Part shown: positions 10,788 through 20,905 of the stretch, one piece after another
How the letters are laid out: each line of letters opens with the position of its first letter
Numbering within the stretch: the stretch's first letter is position 1
DNA from: Oligoflexia bacterium
GTDB lineage: Bacteria > Bdellovibrionota > UBA1018
DNA: 54,413 nt
Direction of reading: 5' to 3'
Assembly (NCBI GenBank): GCA_903881565.1
Contig: CAIRTR010000121.1
Coordinates: forward strand, 1-54,413
Notes under the pieces: model-generated
Databases searched by the model: none
Seen by the model: only the letters and a program-made list of their open reading frames with translations
What the model was told of the DNA's origin: nothing
Position numbers and translations under genes: made by a program

Positions 10788-11873
10788 TCAGTACCACCGG
10801 TAGTAAATCATCACACCTGTGATGAAGATGTTGGCAAGCGAAAGGGGCAGGAGAACTTTCCACCCAAAATCCATGAGCTGGTCATAACGAAAACGGGGGA
10901 GAGTCCAACGTACCCAGACAAAGAACCACATAAAGAAACAAAGCTTCAACAGGAAGGAGAGCGCCTCAAAAGCCACTCTGACGATATCGAAGGTCAATCC
11001 CGAAAGCCCCAGGACATCAAGAACCGAATGCATTCCGGGAAGCATTTGCCAGCCCCCAAAATACAAAGAAGCGATAAAGCCAGAAGCCACCGCCATATTC
11101 ATGTATTCGGCCATCATAAACAGGGCAAACTTCATGGAGCCATATTCAAGATGATAACCCGCTACGAGTTCTGACTCGCCTTCAGGTAAGTCAAAAGGGA
11201 GGCGATTGGTTTCAGCAAACGCGGTAGTCAGGAAAATCAAAAAACCCAGCGGCTGAATAAAAATGCCCCACTTAGGGATGGTGAGCGGCCCCAATGTCAT
11301 CAAGACTTCGCCCTGAGCACGAGCAATCTCGCCTAGGTGAACCGTTGAAAATGCCATGACAATCCCAATGACGGACAATCCCATGGAAAGCTCGTAACTG
11401 ATCATCTGTGAAGAGCTGCGCAGGCTTCCTAAAAGTGCGTATTTATTATTCGAAGACCATCCCGCCATGATGATGCCATAAACACCAAGCGAACCAACCG
11501 CCAAGATAAAGAGGAACCCTACATTAAGATCCGCAATCTGGAAGTTAATCACCCGCCCATCGATGGTCATAGAGCTCGCAAACGGGATCACCGCAAAAGT
11601 CAAAAACGGAACAATGAGAGAGGCGAGAGGGGCTAGAACATAATAGAATTTTTCGACATGCCCCGGAATCGGATCTTCTTTGCCCATGAACTTGATCGCG
11701 TCCGGAATAGATTGAAGCAGGCCCAAAGGACCAATTCGATTAGGTCCCTTGCGATTCTGCATGAGTGCCGAACCTCGACGCTCAACCCACGCCATGACCG
11801 GAGCGACAGAAAGCAAGGGAACGAGCACAATTAGAATTTTAACCGCTGTTGCAACCCAATCAAAAGTATCCAT
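10788..11873 (-). CDS. nuoH: NADH-quinone oxidoreductase subunit H (canonical set)
   Basis: The heel subunit that forms the quinone chamber and the E-channel, in the inner membrane. It has 361 residues from the ATG at 11873. I chose this start because GAGGG lies 7 bases upstream; a GTG at 11900 would add nine residues. The RKGPNRIGPLGLLQ loop is present. So are the acidic residues of the E-channel: ISYEL, AETNRLPFDLPEGESELVAG, YHLEYG and MAEYMN. It is the template against which NuoH2 looks stripped of acids. Confidence 0.97.
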   Translation of the reverse strand: MDTFDWVATAVKILIVLVPLLSVAPVMAWVERRGSALMQNRKGPNRIGPLGLLQSIPDAIKFMGKEDPIPGHVEKFYYVLAPLASLIVPFLTFAVIPFASSMTIDGRVINFQIADLNVGFLFILAVGSLGVYGIIMAGWSSNNKYALLGSLRSSSQMISYELSMGLSVIGIVMAFSTVHLGEIARAQGEVLMTLGPLTIPKWGIFIQPLGFLIFLTTAFAETNRLPFDLPEGESELVAGYHLEYGSMKFALFMMAEYMNMAVASGFIASLYFGGWQMLPGMHSVLDVLGLSGLTFDIVRVAFEALSFLLKLCFFMWFFVWVRWTLPRFRYDQLMDFGWKVLLPLSLANIFITGVMIYYRWY

Positions 11874-11883
11874 CACAATGCCC

Positions 11884-13302
11884 TCACGCCTTTTTTCCAC
11901 CGTTGGCCCAGACCATCAAGATCTCAGCTATTGCTTTGCTTTGACCCAGGGGCCTGATCGCGGGTTTGAGTTTTTGCTCTTTGCCCTGAAAGTTAATAAT
12001 CGTTCCCGATTTTTCGACAAAGCTCAAACTCGGGAGAATCGCTTCATAGCTCTCCACCTGGGGTAGATTAAAAACACCCACTCCGATCCGCTTCATGCTT
12101 TTGAGCTCGGGCAGCTTCGCTCTCCCCCCGCGAAACACGATCGCAACCTCGGCACCTGTAAAAGATGGGTCAAAAGGCTTGATTCCCAATTTTTCCATCC
12201 CGTTCAAATTGGAGGTTTTGCTCTTCATTTTTAGAATAGGATCCGCTTCTCCATCTTCTTGAGTCGTTTTGACGGTGGGTGTTCCAAAATGGTAAACCGG
12301 CGCAGAAGTGTATTTGGATTTTGCGAAATCCAGAATCTGCTGTCCTTCTTCTAAGGTGAGATCAGATCCGACGAGAAACACGACCTTCTTACCCGCGCTT
12401 ACATTTCGAGCGACTTCCAATCCCTGCTCCCAGGTTGTGGACGTCAACGATGCGGCTGTGGCTCCCTTGGTGGCGGGTTCAAGCACGCGCGCAGAATCGT
12501 GCACGTAGTGATAATTAAAGCGGCCTTCATCGCAAATCCAATATTTATTAACCTCAAGGTTTTCGCGCGCGATACAGCGGTAGATCGTGTTGCCGTCTTC
12601 TTGAACTTCAATATTACAGCCTCGCGAACACCCTTCACAGACCGTCGCGGTCTTTTTCAAGAACCAGGACCGTTTTTTGAAACGAAAGTCTTTGAGGGTC
12701 AGGGAACCAGTAGGACAGATGTCGGCATAATTCCCCGCATACTCTGTCGTGAGCTCTTTTGAATTCAGCGTCGTGATTTCGGTCCAATTTCCGCGTTTGA
12801 CGGCAACCATTTCATGAATTCCAGCAATCTCATCGCCAAACCGAATACAGCGAGTACAATGAATACAACGATTCATATTCTTCTTGATCACGGGACCCAT
12901 ATCTAGATCCAGATACGTCCGACGCTCTTCTGTATAGCGAGAGTAGGGGCTTCCAAATTTATAGGAGTTGTCCTGCAGATCGCATTCTCCGGATTTATCG
13001 CAAATTGGACAATCCAGGGGGTGGTTAATAAGCAGAAACTCCATGATGGCTTTTTGGTTTTGGACCACTTTTGGCGTAGTCGTATGAACCACCATTCCCT
13101 CAGCGGCCGGCGTAGAGCACGCCGTCTGAAGTTTTGGATTCTTCTCAATCTCGACCGCACACATCCGACACTGCGCCACGACCGTAAGGCCCGGATGATA
13201 GCAAAAAACCGGGATTTCCACTCCGACTCGCTTCGCTACTTCAATAATATTTTCGCCAGGCTTAAACTCCGCCTCGCGCCCGTCAATTATGCATTTGGGC
13301 AT
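11884..13302 (-). CDS. nuoG: NADH-quinone oxidoreductase subunit G, short form (canonical set)
   Basis: The iron-sulfur wire subunit of the NADH module. Ligands seen in order: N1b [2Fe-2S] (VFCYHPGL, AQCRMC, QTACS), N5 with one His and three Cys (NHPLDCPICDKSGEC), N4 (RCIHCTRC and DICPTG) and N7 (CEGCSRGC and WICDEG). At 472 residues it is about half of E. coli NuoG (about 908). It keeps all clusters plus about 200 residues of the molybdopterin-oxidoreductase-like domain. nuoH follows after 10 bp, so no leftover coding sequence points to a frameshift. It overlaps nuoF by 16 bp. Confidence 0.95.
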   Translation of the reverse strand: MPKCIIDGREAEFKPGENIIEVAKRVGVEIPVFCYHPGLTVVAQCRMCAVEIEKNPKLQTACSTPAAEGMVVHTTTPKVVQNQKAIMEFLLINHPLDCPICDKSGECDLQDNSYKFGSPYSRYTEERRTYLDLDMGPVIKKNMNRCIHCTRCIRFGDEIAGIHEMVAVKRGNWTEITTLNSKELTTEYAGNYADICPTGSLTLKDFRFKKRSWFLKKTATVCEGCSRGCNIEVQEDGNTIYRCIARENLEVNKYWICDEGRFNYHYVHDSARVLEPATKGATAASLTSTTWEQGLEVARNVSAGKKVVFLVGSDLTLEEGQQILDFAKSKYTSAPVYHFGTPTVKTTQEDGEADPILKMKSKTSNLNGMEKLGIKPFDPSFTGAEVAIVFRGGRAKLPELKSMKRIGVGVFNLPQVESYEAILPSLSFVEKSGTIINFQGKEQKLKPAIRPLGQSKAIAEILMVWANGGKKA

Positions 13303-14576
13303 TTGCCACCTCGAATATGGGCTTCAAAATCTGCTCTAAATTTCTTCACAAAACTAGCGACGGGTCCCGCGGCTGCGTCACCAAGGGCACACAACGTTTT
13401 CATGCCCACATTTTCAGTGATATCAAGAAGCAGCTGAAGATCCTGGTCCCGACCATGTCCCGCTTCAATGCGCTCAATGATATCCCACATCCACCGCGTG
13501 CCCTCTCTACAAGGCGTGCACTGACCACAAGACTCATGCGCATAAAAATGGGCAATTCTCCTCAATAATTTAACGATGCAATAATCTTCACTGATCACGA
13601 CTATGGCCGCAGAACCCAACATGGTTCCAATCTTGGACATAGGCTCAATGTCAGCAATGACATCAATTTCGTCTGCCGTGAGGACAGGCGCTGAGGAACC
13701 CCCTGGGATAACGGCCTTGAGTTTTTTATCACCTAAGATCCCATGACAATGTTCATAGATAATTTGTCTAAGCGTCACAGAGCCCGATGCGAATTCATAG
13801 ACCCCGGGTTTCTTTACGTGACCCGATACGCAAAAGAGTCTCGTTCCGCCGGATTTTTCCAGCTTCCCAAGCTTTGCATACCAGTCCCCACCATTCTTGA
13901 TGATGAAGGGAACAGACGCTAACGTTTCCACGTTATTAACGATCGTGGGTCCGCCAAATGCCCCTGCTTGAGCAGGAAACGGCGGCTTCACTCGTGGCTC
14001 TCCACGCTTACCTTCAAGAGAGTTAAGAAGGGCGGTTTCTTCGCCACAGATATAAGCGCCCGCACCGCGATGAACGGTTAGATCAAAGTCAAAACCACTG
14101 CCCAAGATGTTCTTGCCAAGATAACCGGCTTCATAGGCCTCATCGATGGCTTCATCCAAAAGCTTTGCTTCGCGCGCATACTCGCCTCGAATGTAGATGT
14201 AACCGACATGCGCACCAATGGCAAAACCGCCAATCACCATGCCTTCGATAAGAAGGTGAGGGGTGTAGCGCATAATATCGCGATCTTTAAAAGTTCCGGG
14301 TTCAGATTCGTCCGCATTACAAACCAAGTATTTTGGCTTCGGGGATTGCTTGGGAATAAATCCCCATTTCGTTCCCGTCGGAAAAGAGGCGCCACCCCGG
14401 CCTCGAAGCCAGGACTTTTTCATTTCGCCAATAATGTCATCTTGAGACATCCCGAAGGCTTTTTTAACCGTCTTGTAGCCATCCATGCTCTTGAGATAGT
14501 ACGCTAGCGGACGCGACTCCTCTTGGAAGTGCTGGATAAACATCGTTTCAACTGTTTCGTCCATTGTGTCTGACAT
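13287..14576 (-). CDS. nuoF: NADH-quinone oxidoreductase subunit F (canonical set)
   Basis: NADH-oxidising flavoprotein of complex I on the cytoplasmic tip of the arm. The 429 residues show the FMN/NADH site (GRGGASFPTGTKWGF, CNADESEPGTFKDR, GAGAYICGEETALLNS) and the N3 [4Fe-4S] ligands CGQCTPC plus a later Cys in MKTLCALGDA. It is the only NuoF in the window; the upstream 11-gene operon has none. It starts 5 bp after nuoE. Confidence 0.98.
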   Translation of the reverse strand: MSDTMDETVETMFIQHFQEESRPLAYYLKSMDGYKTVKKAFGMSQDDIIGEMKKSWLRGRGGASFPTGTKWGFIPKQSPKPKYLVCNADESEPGTFKDRDIMRYTPHLLIEGMVIGGFAIGAHVGYIYIRGEYAREAKLLDEAIDEAYEAGYLGKNILGSGFDFDLTVHRGAGAYICGEETALLNSLEGKRGEPRVKPPFPAQAGAFGGPTIVNNVETLASVPFIIKNGGDWYAKLGKLEKSGGTRLFCVSGHVKKPGVYEFASGSVTLRQIIYEHCHGILGDKKLKAVIPGGSSAPVLTADEIDVIADIEPMSKIGTMLGSAAIVVISEDYCIVKLLRRIAHFYAHESCGQCTPCREGTRWMWDIIERIEAGHGRDQDLQLLLDITENVGMKTLCALGDAAAGPVASFVKKFRADFEAHIRGGKCPNA

Positions 14577-14581
14577 CGCAC

Positions 14582-15058
14582 TTACTCCAAGGAACTCAGA
14601 AGACGATCCATCTTCTGAATGTCCAGATTTTCATGATAATCATCGTTTAACATCATCGCAGGGGCCGTTCCACAGGCGCCCAGACACTCTTCTTCCATCA
14701 AGGTAATCTTGTTGTCCGCCGTCGTTTCGCCGCATTTAATCCCGAGCTTCTTTTCCAGATGCTCCATCACTTCGTCTGAGCCCCGAAGACAGCATGCGAC
14801 GTTGGTACATAATTTGAGATGATACTTGCCGACAGGCTTCAGATTGAACATCGTGTAAAAACTTGCAACCTCACGAACCTGAGCCGGATGAATTCCGATG
14901 TAACCTGCGATCTCGTCCATCACCGCATCTGAGAGCCAGCGCGTTTCATCTTGCGCCGCATGAAGCGCAGGGATGAGAAGCGCGACCTTTGTTGGATAAC
15001 GGGGCTCCAATTTTTTCATTCGATCATAAAACTTTTTGGAAAGTATTTTTTCTACCAT
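14582..15058 (-). CDS. nuoE: NADH-quinone oxidoreductase subunit E (canonical set)
   Basis: A thioredoxin-fold [2Fe-2S] subunit (cluster N1a) that pairs with NuoF. The 158 residues are of normal length. Ligand cysteines are visible in LCTNVACCLRGS and EECLGACGTAP. It lies between nuoD (24 bp) and nuoF (5 bp). Confidence 0.97.
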   Translation of the reverse strand: MVEKILSKKFYDRMKKLEPRYPTKVALLIPALHAAQDETRWLSDAVMDEIAGYIGIHPAQVREVASFYTMFNLKPVGKYHLKLCTNVACCLRGSDEVMEHLEKKLGIKCGETTADNKITLMEEECLGACGTAPAMMLNDDYHENLDIQKMDRLLSSLE

Positions 15059-15082
15059 TTCAATCCTCCACCAAAACCAACC

Positions 15083-16333
15083 CTAACGATCCAGCTCGCC
15101 TGCAATCACGTTGACACTGCCAAGCGCGCCAATTAAATCCGCAATTTTCCAACCCTTTACCATCGGTGAAATTCCTTGATAATGCCAAACCGATGGCCCT
15201 CGAATTCTCATGCGATGGGCTTTCGGGCCGCCTTTACTCACAATATAGAATGCGAGCTCCCCATTTGACGCTTCAATCGCGGTGTAGGCTTCGCCCGCAG
15301 GAACATCAAAACCTGTCATAAAGAATTTAAAATGGTAAATGAGGCCTTCCATTGTATTGTGGACAACGTCTTTATCCGGAATCCGCACGCGCTTGTCTTC
15401 AGACCAAATCGGCCCTTTTTTCATGCGGTCCGCACATTGGGCGATAATATTAAGTGACTGACGTATTTCGTGAACTCGCACGAGATAACGGTCAAACGTG
15501 TCCCCATTTTGGCAAACGGGAACATCAAATTCGACGTTTTTATAATACAGATAAGGTTGGTCGCGCCTAAGATCAATATCCAAGCCCGCAGCACGAGCAT
15601 TAGGACCACTGTAACTGTATTGCAAGCATTGCTCTTTGTTGAACGGCGTCACACCGACAGTACGCATCTGCCAAATCTTATTTCCTGTAAGTAGCCGATC
15701 CATCTCATCCAGGACGGTCCGGGTCTTCGCAACCCAAGCCTTAACTTCACGCTCAAACCCCTCGGGCGCATCCTGCATCAACCCGCCAATTCGCGTATAG
15801 GAGGTTGTTAAACGTGCGCCGCAAAGTTTTTCAATGATCGTGTAGGCTTCTTCTCGTTGATGGTAACCATAAAGAAAATACGAAAAAGCACCTAAATCGA
15901 CGGCATTAATCCCGATACAAACCAGGTGATCGATCACGCGGGCAATCTCGGATACGATCATGCGAATCCAGACACACCGCTCAGGAACCTCAATCCCCAT
16001 GAGTTTTTCAACAGCAAGCGCATAACCCACGTTATTCATGAGCGAGGAACAGTAATTGAGACGATCCGTATAAACAATAAACTGATGGTAGGTTCGGTTC
16101 TCGCCCAACTTCTCTTTTGCGCGATGGGTATAGCCCATTTCGCAATAGGAGCTTTCGATTGTTTCTCCATTGAGTTTCGCAACCATCCTCAGCGCACCGT
16201 GCATCGCCGGATGAGTGGGTCCAATATTCACGACGAAGCGCGAATCTCCCCATAGATCATCTGGATCATGATCGACTCGAATGCCACTGGGAAACTCTGT
16301 ACTTCCTAGTTTTGTGTCTTTAATGTTTTGCAT
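15083..16333 (-). CDS. nuoD: NADH-quinone oxidoreductase subunit D (canonical set)
   Basis: The 49-kDa-type subunit that builds the quinone-reduction site with NuoB and NuoH. The 416 residues keep the quinone-head pair. One is His45 in GPTHPAMHG; the other is Tyr94 in TDRLNY, exactly 49 residues later, matching the spacing of His59 and Tyr108 in the bovine protein. It is separate from nuoC, unlike the fused E. coli nuoCD. NuoD2 upstream has lost both residues. Confidence 0.98.
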   Translation of the reverse strand: MQNIKDTKLGSTEFPSGIRVDHDPDDLWGDSRFVVNIGPTHPAMHGALRMVAKLNGETIESSYCEMGYTHRAKEKLGENRTYHQFIVYTDRLNYCSSLMNNVGYALAVEKLMGIEVPERCVWIRMIVSEIARVIDHLVCIGINAVDLGAFSYFLYGYHQREEAYTIIEKLCGARLTTSYTRIGGLMQDAPEGFEREVKAWVAKTRTVLDEMDRLLTGNKIWQMRTVGVTPFNKEQCLQYSYSGPNARAAGLDIDLRRDQPYLYYKNVEFDVPVCQNGDTFDRYLVRVHEIRQSLNIIAQCADRMKKGPIWSEDKRVRIPDKDVVHNTMEGLIYHFKFFMTGFDVPAGEAYTAIEASNGELAFYIVSKGGPKAHRMRIRGPSVWHYQGISPMVKGWKIADLIGALGSVNVIAGELDR

Positions 16334-16360
16334 TTTTTCTGCGCCTTTGTTTCGAAAACA

Positions 16361-16927
16361 CTAGTCCAACAACTTTGGGTCGATCACCTGGGGTTCGGTG
16401 AAGATCTGGTATCCTCTTAATGGAAAGTCTTTACGAAGGGGGTGCCCCTCAAAGCGATAGTCCATTAAAATTCTTCTCAAATCAGGGTGACCGAGAAATT
16501 TGACTCCAAACATATCGTACACTTCTCGCTCCGCCCAATTAGCCCCCGGCCAGACCGATACCGCCGTTGGAACTTCTTCGCCCTCGGAAACCTTCACTTT
16601 TACGCGAATTCGATTTTTATGTACCGTGGAAAAGAGATTGTAAACGACTTCAAACCGAGGGGCCTGCTCTTCATCCGTCGCCGTAAGATCGGCGAGAAAA
16701 TCGTACTCAAACCCGGGTTCGGTTTTAAGAAAAGACAAAAGCTCAATTACCTTTGCTAGGGATACATAGACTATTGGAAAGTCTGTGGCGGCCTCCCCTG
16801 GGAAAAGAACATTTCCCAGATCCCCTGAAAACTTCGCCTGAAGTGTGGCGAGTTGTTTGCGCCAACCTTCGCCAAATTTCTTGATCGCCTCGCCGCCATT
16901 TGTTGGAATCAATGTTCGCACGTCCAT
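16361..16927 (-). CDS. nuoC: NADH-quinone oxidoreductase subunit C (canonical set)
   Basis: The 30-kDa-type peripheral subunit that supports NuoD and NuoB; it binds no cofactor. The 188 residues end with the family signature [19 protein letters not shown], then [24 protein letters not shown]. It is an independent gene 21 bp after nuoB and 27 bp before nuoD. Confidence 0.97.
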   Translation of the reverse strand: MDVRTLIPTNGGEAIKKFGEGWRKQLATLQAKFSGDLGNVLFPGEAATDFPIVYVSLAKVIELLSFLKTEPGFEYDFLADLTATDEEQAPRFEVVYNLFSTVHKNRIRVKVKVSEGEEVPTAVSVWPGANWAEREVYDMFGVKFLGHPDLRRILMDYRFEGHPLRKDFPLRGYQIFTEPQVIDPKLLD

Positions 16928-16948
16928 GGTGTGATCCTCTCTCTGCCC

Positions 16949-17464
16949 TTACGATGAAGCCAAACTGCTGCCGCGCTTATGCTCCGCTAATTTTCGATGC
17001 GAATGAGTTTCCCCGCGCGCAATCTTTTCTTGGAGTTGAAGCAAGCCGTGCAGAAAACCCTCTGGTGCAGGGGGGCAACCAGGGAGGTAAATATCCACGG
17101 GGATCATGGTATCAATCCCCTGAAGAACGCTGTAAACATTAAAGATCCCACCTGAGGAGGCACAGGCCCCCGCACACATCACATATTTGGGATCACTCAT
17201 TTGATCGTAGACGGTTTTTAAAACCGGGGCCATTTTCGTTGTGATAATTCCCGCTACGATGAGTAGATCGCTTTGTCGGGGGGAAAACCGAACCACCTCT
17301 GCCCCAAAGCGCGACATGTCGTAATCTGAACAAAGCGTAGACATCATTTCGATCCCACAACAACTTGTGCCATAGGGAAGCGGCCAGAGAGAATTCTTAC
17401 GGCCCCAATCAAAGAGGGCGTCTACTTTTGTCGTGAAAAATGAAGCTGAACCGTCTTTAGACAT
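16949..17464 (-). CDS. nuoB: NADH-quinone oxidoreductase subunit B (canonical set)
   Basis: Carries the terminal [4Fe-4S] cluster N2 that donates electrons to quinone. All four ligands are present: the adjacent pair in TSCCGIEMM, Cys in AGACASSGG and Cys in LPGCPP. I prefer the ATG at 17464 (171 residues) because AGGAG lies about 7 bases upstream; an upstream in-frame start at 17503 would overlap nuoA. Confidence 0.97.
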   Translation of the reverse strand: MSKDGSASFFTTKVDALFDWGRKNSLWPLPYGTSCCGIEMMSTLCSDYDMSRFGAEVVRFSPRQSDLLIVAGIITTKMAPVLKTVYDQMSDPKYVMCAGACASSGGIFNVYSVLQGIDTMIPVDIYLPGCPPAPEGFLHGLLQLQEKIARGETHSHRKLAEHKRGSSLASS

Positions 17465-17493
17465 AATGACTCCTTTTAAACTCCCTAAACTCC

Positions 17494-17853
17494 TTAATCC
17501 CAATCAAGTGCGCGTTTCCGCAGCACGTAAAAATATCCAACGAGAAGTATCGCCACAAAAAAGAACATCTCCAAAAGGATGAAGGAGTTGATAGCCAAAT
17601 ATTTTTTGAAGACCACGGCCCATGGAAAGAAGAAAATGGCCTCTACGTCAAACAAGAGGAATAAAATCGCGACGAGATAAAATCGAACAGAAATCCGATG
17701 TCGCGCATCTCCCATGCCGGGAACACCGCATTCGAAAGGAAGATTTTTTTTCTTATTCGGAATACCCGTTCCGATAAGATGAGTCAGAACGAGAACTGCA
17801 CCACCTACTACCAGGCCTAGGCCCAGTAGGATCAATACAGGAATGTATGCCAT
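17494..17853 (-). CDS. nuoA: NADH-quinone oxidoreductase subunit A (canonical set)
   Basis: A three-helix inner membrane subunit at the heel of complex I, 119 residues. The cysteine loop PFECGVPG and the acidic second helix [12 protein letters not shown], which lines the E-channel, are intact. It is the first gene of the canonical 14-gene set. Only 34 bp separate it from the end of nuoN2, and no convincing terminator lies between (GC-rich short palindromes but no T run), so both sets are probably on one transcript. Confidence 0.97.
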   Translation of the reverse strand: MAYIPVLILLGLGLVVGGAVLVLTHLIGTGIPNKKKNLPFECGVPGMGDARHRISVRFYLVAILFLLFDVEAIFFFPWAVVFKKYLAINSFILLEMFFFVAILLVGYFYVLRKRALDWD

Positions 17854-17887
17854 AGAGACGTTTATAGCCTTAACACCGGTCAGCCGG

Positions 17888-19369
17888 CTACCATAAAATG
17901 GAGCCTAAGTGTTTGCCGGCCCATTGAAAAAAGTTTTCCGCAAATCCCCCGGAAAGAACCAACGGCATCATCAGCGAGAACAGAAACAATCGCCCTCTCA
18001 CCCCAAACTCCAAACGAACATCCACGGGCTTGCGATAATCAGAGATCATCGCATAGATGAGCCGCGCCACGGCAGCAGTAGAAACTCCCATTGAAACAAT
18101 CGCCAACCCAGCAAGCGCAGTCCAGCCATGCTGCACAGCAGATCCAACCAAAGCAAACTTTCCTATGAACCCTGGCAAAGGGGGAACTCCCACTAGACAG
18201 AGTAAAAAGAGGATCAGACAAATGCACTCCGGAACCGCTTTGCCCAAAACTCCCTTGAAATCCGCCAGGCGGTCTGAACGCATTTCGTCATAAAAAACAG
18301 CGAGCACGAAAAAGATCCCCGTCAGTGTGAAAACCTCGATGACGAGGTTATACATTAGCGCGGCGACGCCTTGCTGATCCAAAACAAGTGGCCCCATCAA
18401 AAAGAATCCCGTTTGAGAAACTGCCAAGCATCCCACCATGCGCTTGGCTCCTTTTTGGCGCAGAGCAAGAAACGCTCCAACTAACATCGAGAATCCTGAA
18501 AGTTGCGCTAGAATTTGTGGCCAGTCAAAATCTCCAATATAATGGCGAAGCGGTCCAATGCCCTCTCCTGTTTCGGTGGGTACCGACAGGAGCACCAAAA
18601 CAAAGCGTAACAGGACTGCGAAACCAACCCCTCTCGAACCTAATATAATAAAAGAGGAGACCGGCGTAGGTGCGCCCTCAATCACGTCCGGTGCCCAGAG
18701 ATAAAAGGGAAAGGCGGCCATCTGAAAACCAATAGCAAGAAAGAAGAATGAAAAAATTACAAGCATGCCCTTGGGGTCAATGGCTTGGACGAGAAGCACG
18801 CGATGAATTTCATAGATATTGAGTTCTTTAGTTGCGGCAAAGATCAGCGCTATTCCAAAAAGAAGAAACCCTACTGAAACGACTGAAAACATCAAATACT
18901 TAATCCCTGCCTCAATGGATAAAACAGATCTTTTTCCGTAGGCCGCCAAAACCGAGAACACAATATTCACGCATAAAAGTGAAAGAAAAAGAACAATGAG
19001 GTCGGCCGAGGAGGCCGCTAAACACATCGCCAAGCAAGCGGCGACAATGAGTGCGCAATATTCCGTCCGCATCGATCTCGCAATTTCCTTTGCTTGAACG
19101 GCAGAAATAACCGCGAGCGCGCCCAGGACCGTGAAGAGTAATTTGAAAAAGAGGGACAACCCATCGACCGCGAGCACTTTTTCAAACACAAAAGTCGGAC
19201 CGTAATAGAAAACCACGAGGATCTGCAAAAAGGCTGCGGCCAAACCAAAGAGTGAAATAAGTGGAGTGAGGCGCGTACGCTCACCATGATAAGTGATTTC
19301 GGCAAGAACCACGAAGAGCAGAGTGATCCCTAAGATAATCTCCGGAAGAAACGCTACTAACGCCCTCAA
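17888..19369 (-). CDS. NuoN-like subunit of the divergent complex I (NuoN2)
   Basis: A 493-residue polytopic membrane protein of the NuoN family; the family signature APDVIEGAPTPVSSF is strong. Compared by eye with the canonical copy, the key charges are changed. Leu132 stands where E133 should be, Gln216 replaces K217, and Arg246 replaces K247. Only Lys404 (GFIGKFALVG), matching K395, remains. The proton path through this subunit is therefore probably broken or altered. It is the last gene of the 11-gene operon, 12 bp after nuoM2, with no frameshift. Confidence 0.9.
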   Translation of the reverse strand: MRALVAFLPEIILGITLLFVVLAEITYHGERTRLTPLISLFGLAAAFLQILVVFYYGPTFVFEKVLAVDGLSLFFKLLFTVLGALAVISAVQAKEIARSMRTEYCALIVAACLAMCLAASSADLIVLFLSLLCVNIVFSVLAAYGKRSVLSIEAGIKYLMFSVVSVGFLLFGIALIFAATKELNIYEIHRVLLVQAIDPKGMLVIFSFFFLAIGFQMAAFPFYLWAPDVIEGAPTPVSSFIILGSRGVGFAVLLRFVLVLLSVPTETGEGIGPLRHYIGDFDWPQILAQLSGFSMLVGAFLALRQKGAKRMVGCLAVSQTGFFLMGPLVLDQQGVAALMYNLVIEVFTLTGIFFVLAVFYDEMRSDRLADFKGVLGKAVPECICLILFLLCLVGVPPLPGFIGKFALVGSAVQHGWTALAGLAIVSMGVSTAAVARLIYAMISDYRKPVDVRLEFGVRGRLFLFSLMMPLVLSGGFAENFFQWAGKHLGSILW

Positions 19370-19381
19370 TATGAACTCCTT

Positions 19382-20896
19382 CTATTTTACAGTCGACAAC
19401 AAAGTAAGAACCGTCGGTCTCACGAGGTCTAAGAATGGTTTTGGATATACCCCAGCGAAAACAAGCCCCGCCACCAAGGGAAAGAAGTATACTTTCTCTC
19501 TGAGCGTTAAATCACTAAAGTTTTCGAGGGCTGGGTTAGGCTCGCCCAGAAAAACACAACGATACATCGTAAAAAGGAAGTAGGTCGAAAGTAAAAGAGC
19601 CAACCCCGCTATGATTACCATCAGCGGATGAACAGAATAACTTCCAATGATCACCAGAGAATTTCCGATGAAGCCCCCAAATCCCGGCACCCCCAGAAGC
19701 GATGCAATGACAATCCCCGCAACAACAGCAATCAAGGGCGCCACCGTAGCCAGTCCCCCAAAGCTACGCTGATTTTGGTCTCTTAAAAACATCGAATGTC
19801 CTGCGCGAGCAGCGATCAATCCCGTAAAAAGGCCAAAACCACAAAGCCCCAACCCAAATACCAGCAAATGAAATATCGCGCCAACCACCCCAGCCGAATG
19901 AAGGGAGCCGACCCCAATAAGGCCTAGCCCCACGCCACTCAAACAGAGAAAAGCCAACAGAAGCCTTAAGCCTTTTTGGGCAACGGCGTAGATGCCTCCC
20001 ATCACAAGGTTTGCGGTTCCTACGATCACGATGATATTCTCCGCACCCGGCAACATCTCAGGGAACAAACTATAAGACAGACGCACAAAGATGTAGATGG
20101 CCATCGGCACTGTCACCGCAGCAAGAGAAACAAAAACAGTGGGCGGAGCCTCTTTTGCCACATTTGAAAACCAGCCATGAAGCGGCCAAACCGGCGCCCG
20201 AAACGCAAGCCCGACACTCACCAAGAAGAAGGCCGCCATTGAAACCAGGAAATCGCGTCCTAGAATTGAAACGGTTTTTCCTGAGAATTTTCCTCCTGAT
20301 AGTTCATGGATGGAAAAACTATGTGGATCAGCTGAGTAGTAAACCAAAATGAGAGCGGAAAATAGAAGGCAGTTTCCAATGGCTGACGCAACGATCGACC
20401 GAAAAGCAGCACTTTCCCGTCCTTCGCCGCCCCAGATACCCACTAAGAAATAGAAAGGGATGGCGCTCATGCCCCAAAAGAAGAAAAGCAGAAAAAGGTC
20501 CTGGGCGACGGCTGCCCCGAAAAAAGAAGCCTGGAGAATTAAGAAAAGCCCGTGCATTCCACGAGGGCCGATCCTTTGGTTCCATTCAGCTGCAATCAAA
20601 ACTGGAAAAATGACGGCCACCAAAAGAACCAAAAGCGCATTAAGGCCATCCAATCCCAGCTCATATCGAATCGCATAGGAGCCTACCCAGGAAAATGTCT
20701 CTACAAACTGTAAATCGGGTGTTTGTCGGTCCATTGAAAAGACAAGAAGGACCCCCACGATGCTGGCACCAAGACTCGTTACAATGGCAGCCCAGCGAGC
20801 GAGACCCGCTGTTTCCATTTTTTTGGAGAAGCCCATCTGAAAAAGGGCTCCGGCCAACGGTAGTAATATCATCAAACTCAGAAAATAATTATTCAA
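19382..20896 (-). CDS. NuoM-like subunit of the divergent complex I (NuoM2)
   Basis: A 504-residue polytopic membrane protein clearly of the NuoM family (DLFLLFFFWGMSAIPFYFLVG matches the canonical helix 5 segment). By-eye alignment gives Gly142 for E144, Arg233 for K234, Pro264 for K265 and Asn412 for E407. All four central residues of the half-channels are thus altered while the fold looks kept. The reading frame is intact and starts 9 bp after nuoL2. It could be a structural membrane subunit without pumping. Confidence 0.92.
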   Translation of the reverse strand: MNNYFLSLMILLPLAGALFQMGFSKKMETAGLARWAAIVTSLGASIVGVLLVFSMDRQTPDLQFVETFSWVGSYAIRYELGLDGLNALLVLLVAVIFPVLIAAEWNQRIGPRGMHGLFLILQASFFGAAVAQDLFLLFFFWGMSAIPFYFLVGIWGGEGRESAAFRSIVASAIGNCLLFSALILVYYSADPHSFSIHELSGGKFSGKTVSILGRDFLVSMAAFFLVSVGLAFRAPVWPLHGWFSNVAKEAPPTVFVSLAAVTVPMAIYIFVRLSYSLFPEMLPGAENIIVIVGTANLVMGGIYAVAQKGLRLLLAFLCLSGVGLGLIGVGSLHSAGVVGAIFHLLVFGLGLCGFGLFTGLIAARAGHSMFLRDQNQRSFGGLATVAPLIAVVAGIVIASLLGVPGFGGFIGNSLVIIGSYSVHPLMVIIAGLALLLSTYFLFTMYRCVFLGEPNPALENFSDLTLREKVYFFPLVAGLVFAGVYPKPFLDLVRPTVLTLLSTVK

Positions 20897-20905
20897 GTGA
20901 CCCTC

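Noticed and set aside
11884-13302. Short nuoG as an assembly frameshift
   Set aside because: nuoH begins 10 bp later with its own ribosome site, so there is no room for a lost C-terminal half.
12903-13437. Reading frames on both strands inside nuoG/nuoF
   Set aside because: Shadows of genes with complete cofactor motifs.
17854-17887. Terminator between the two nuo sets
   Set aside because: Only short GC-rich palindromes with no T run; too weak to call.
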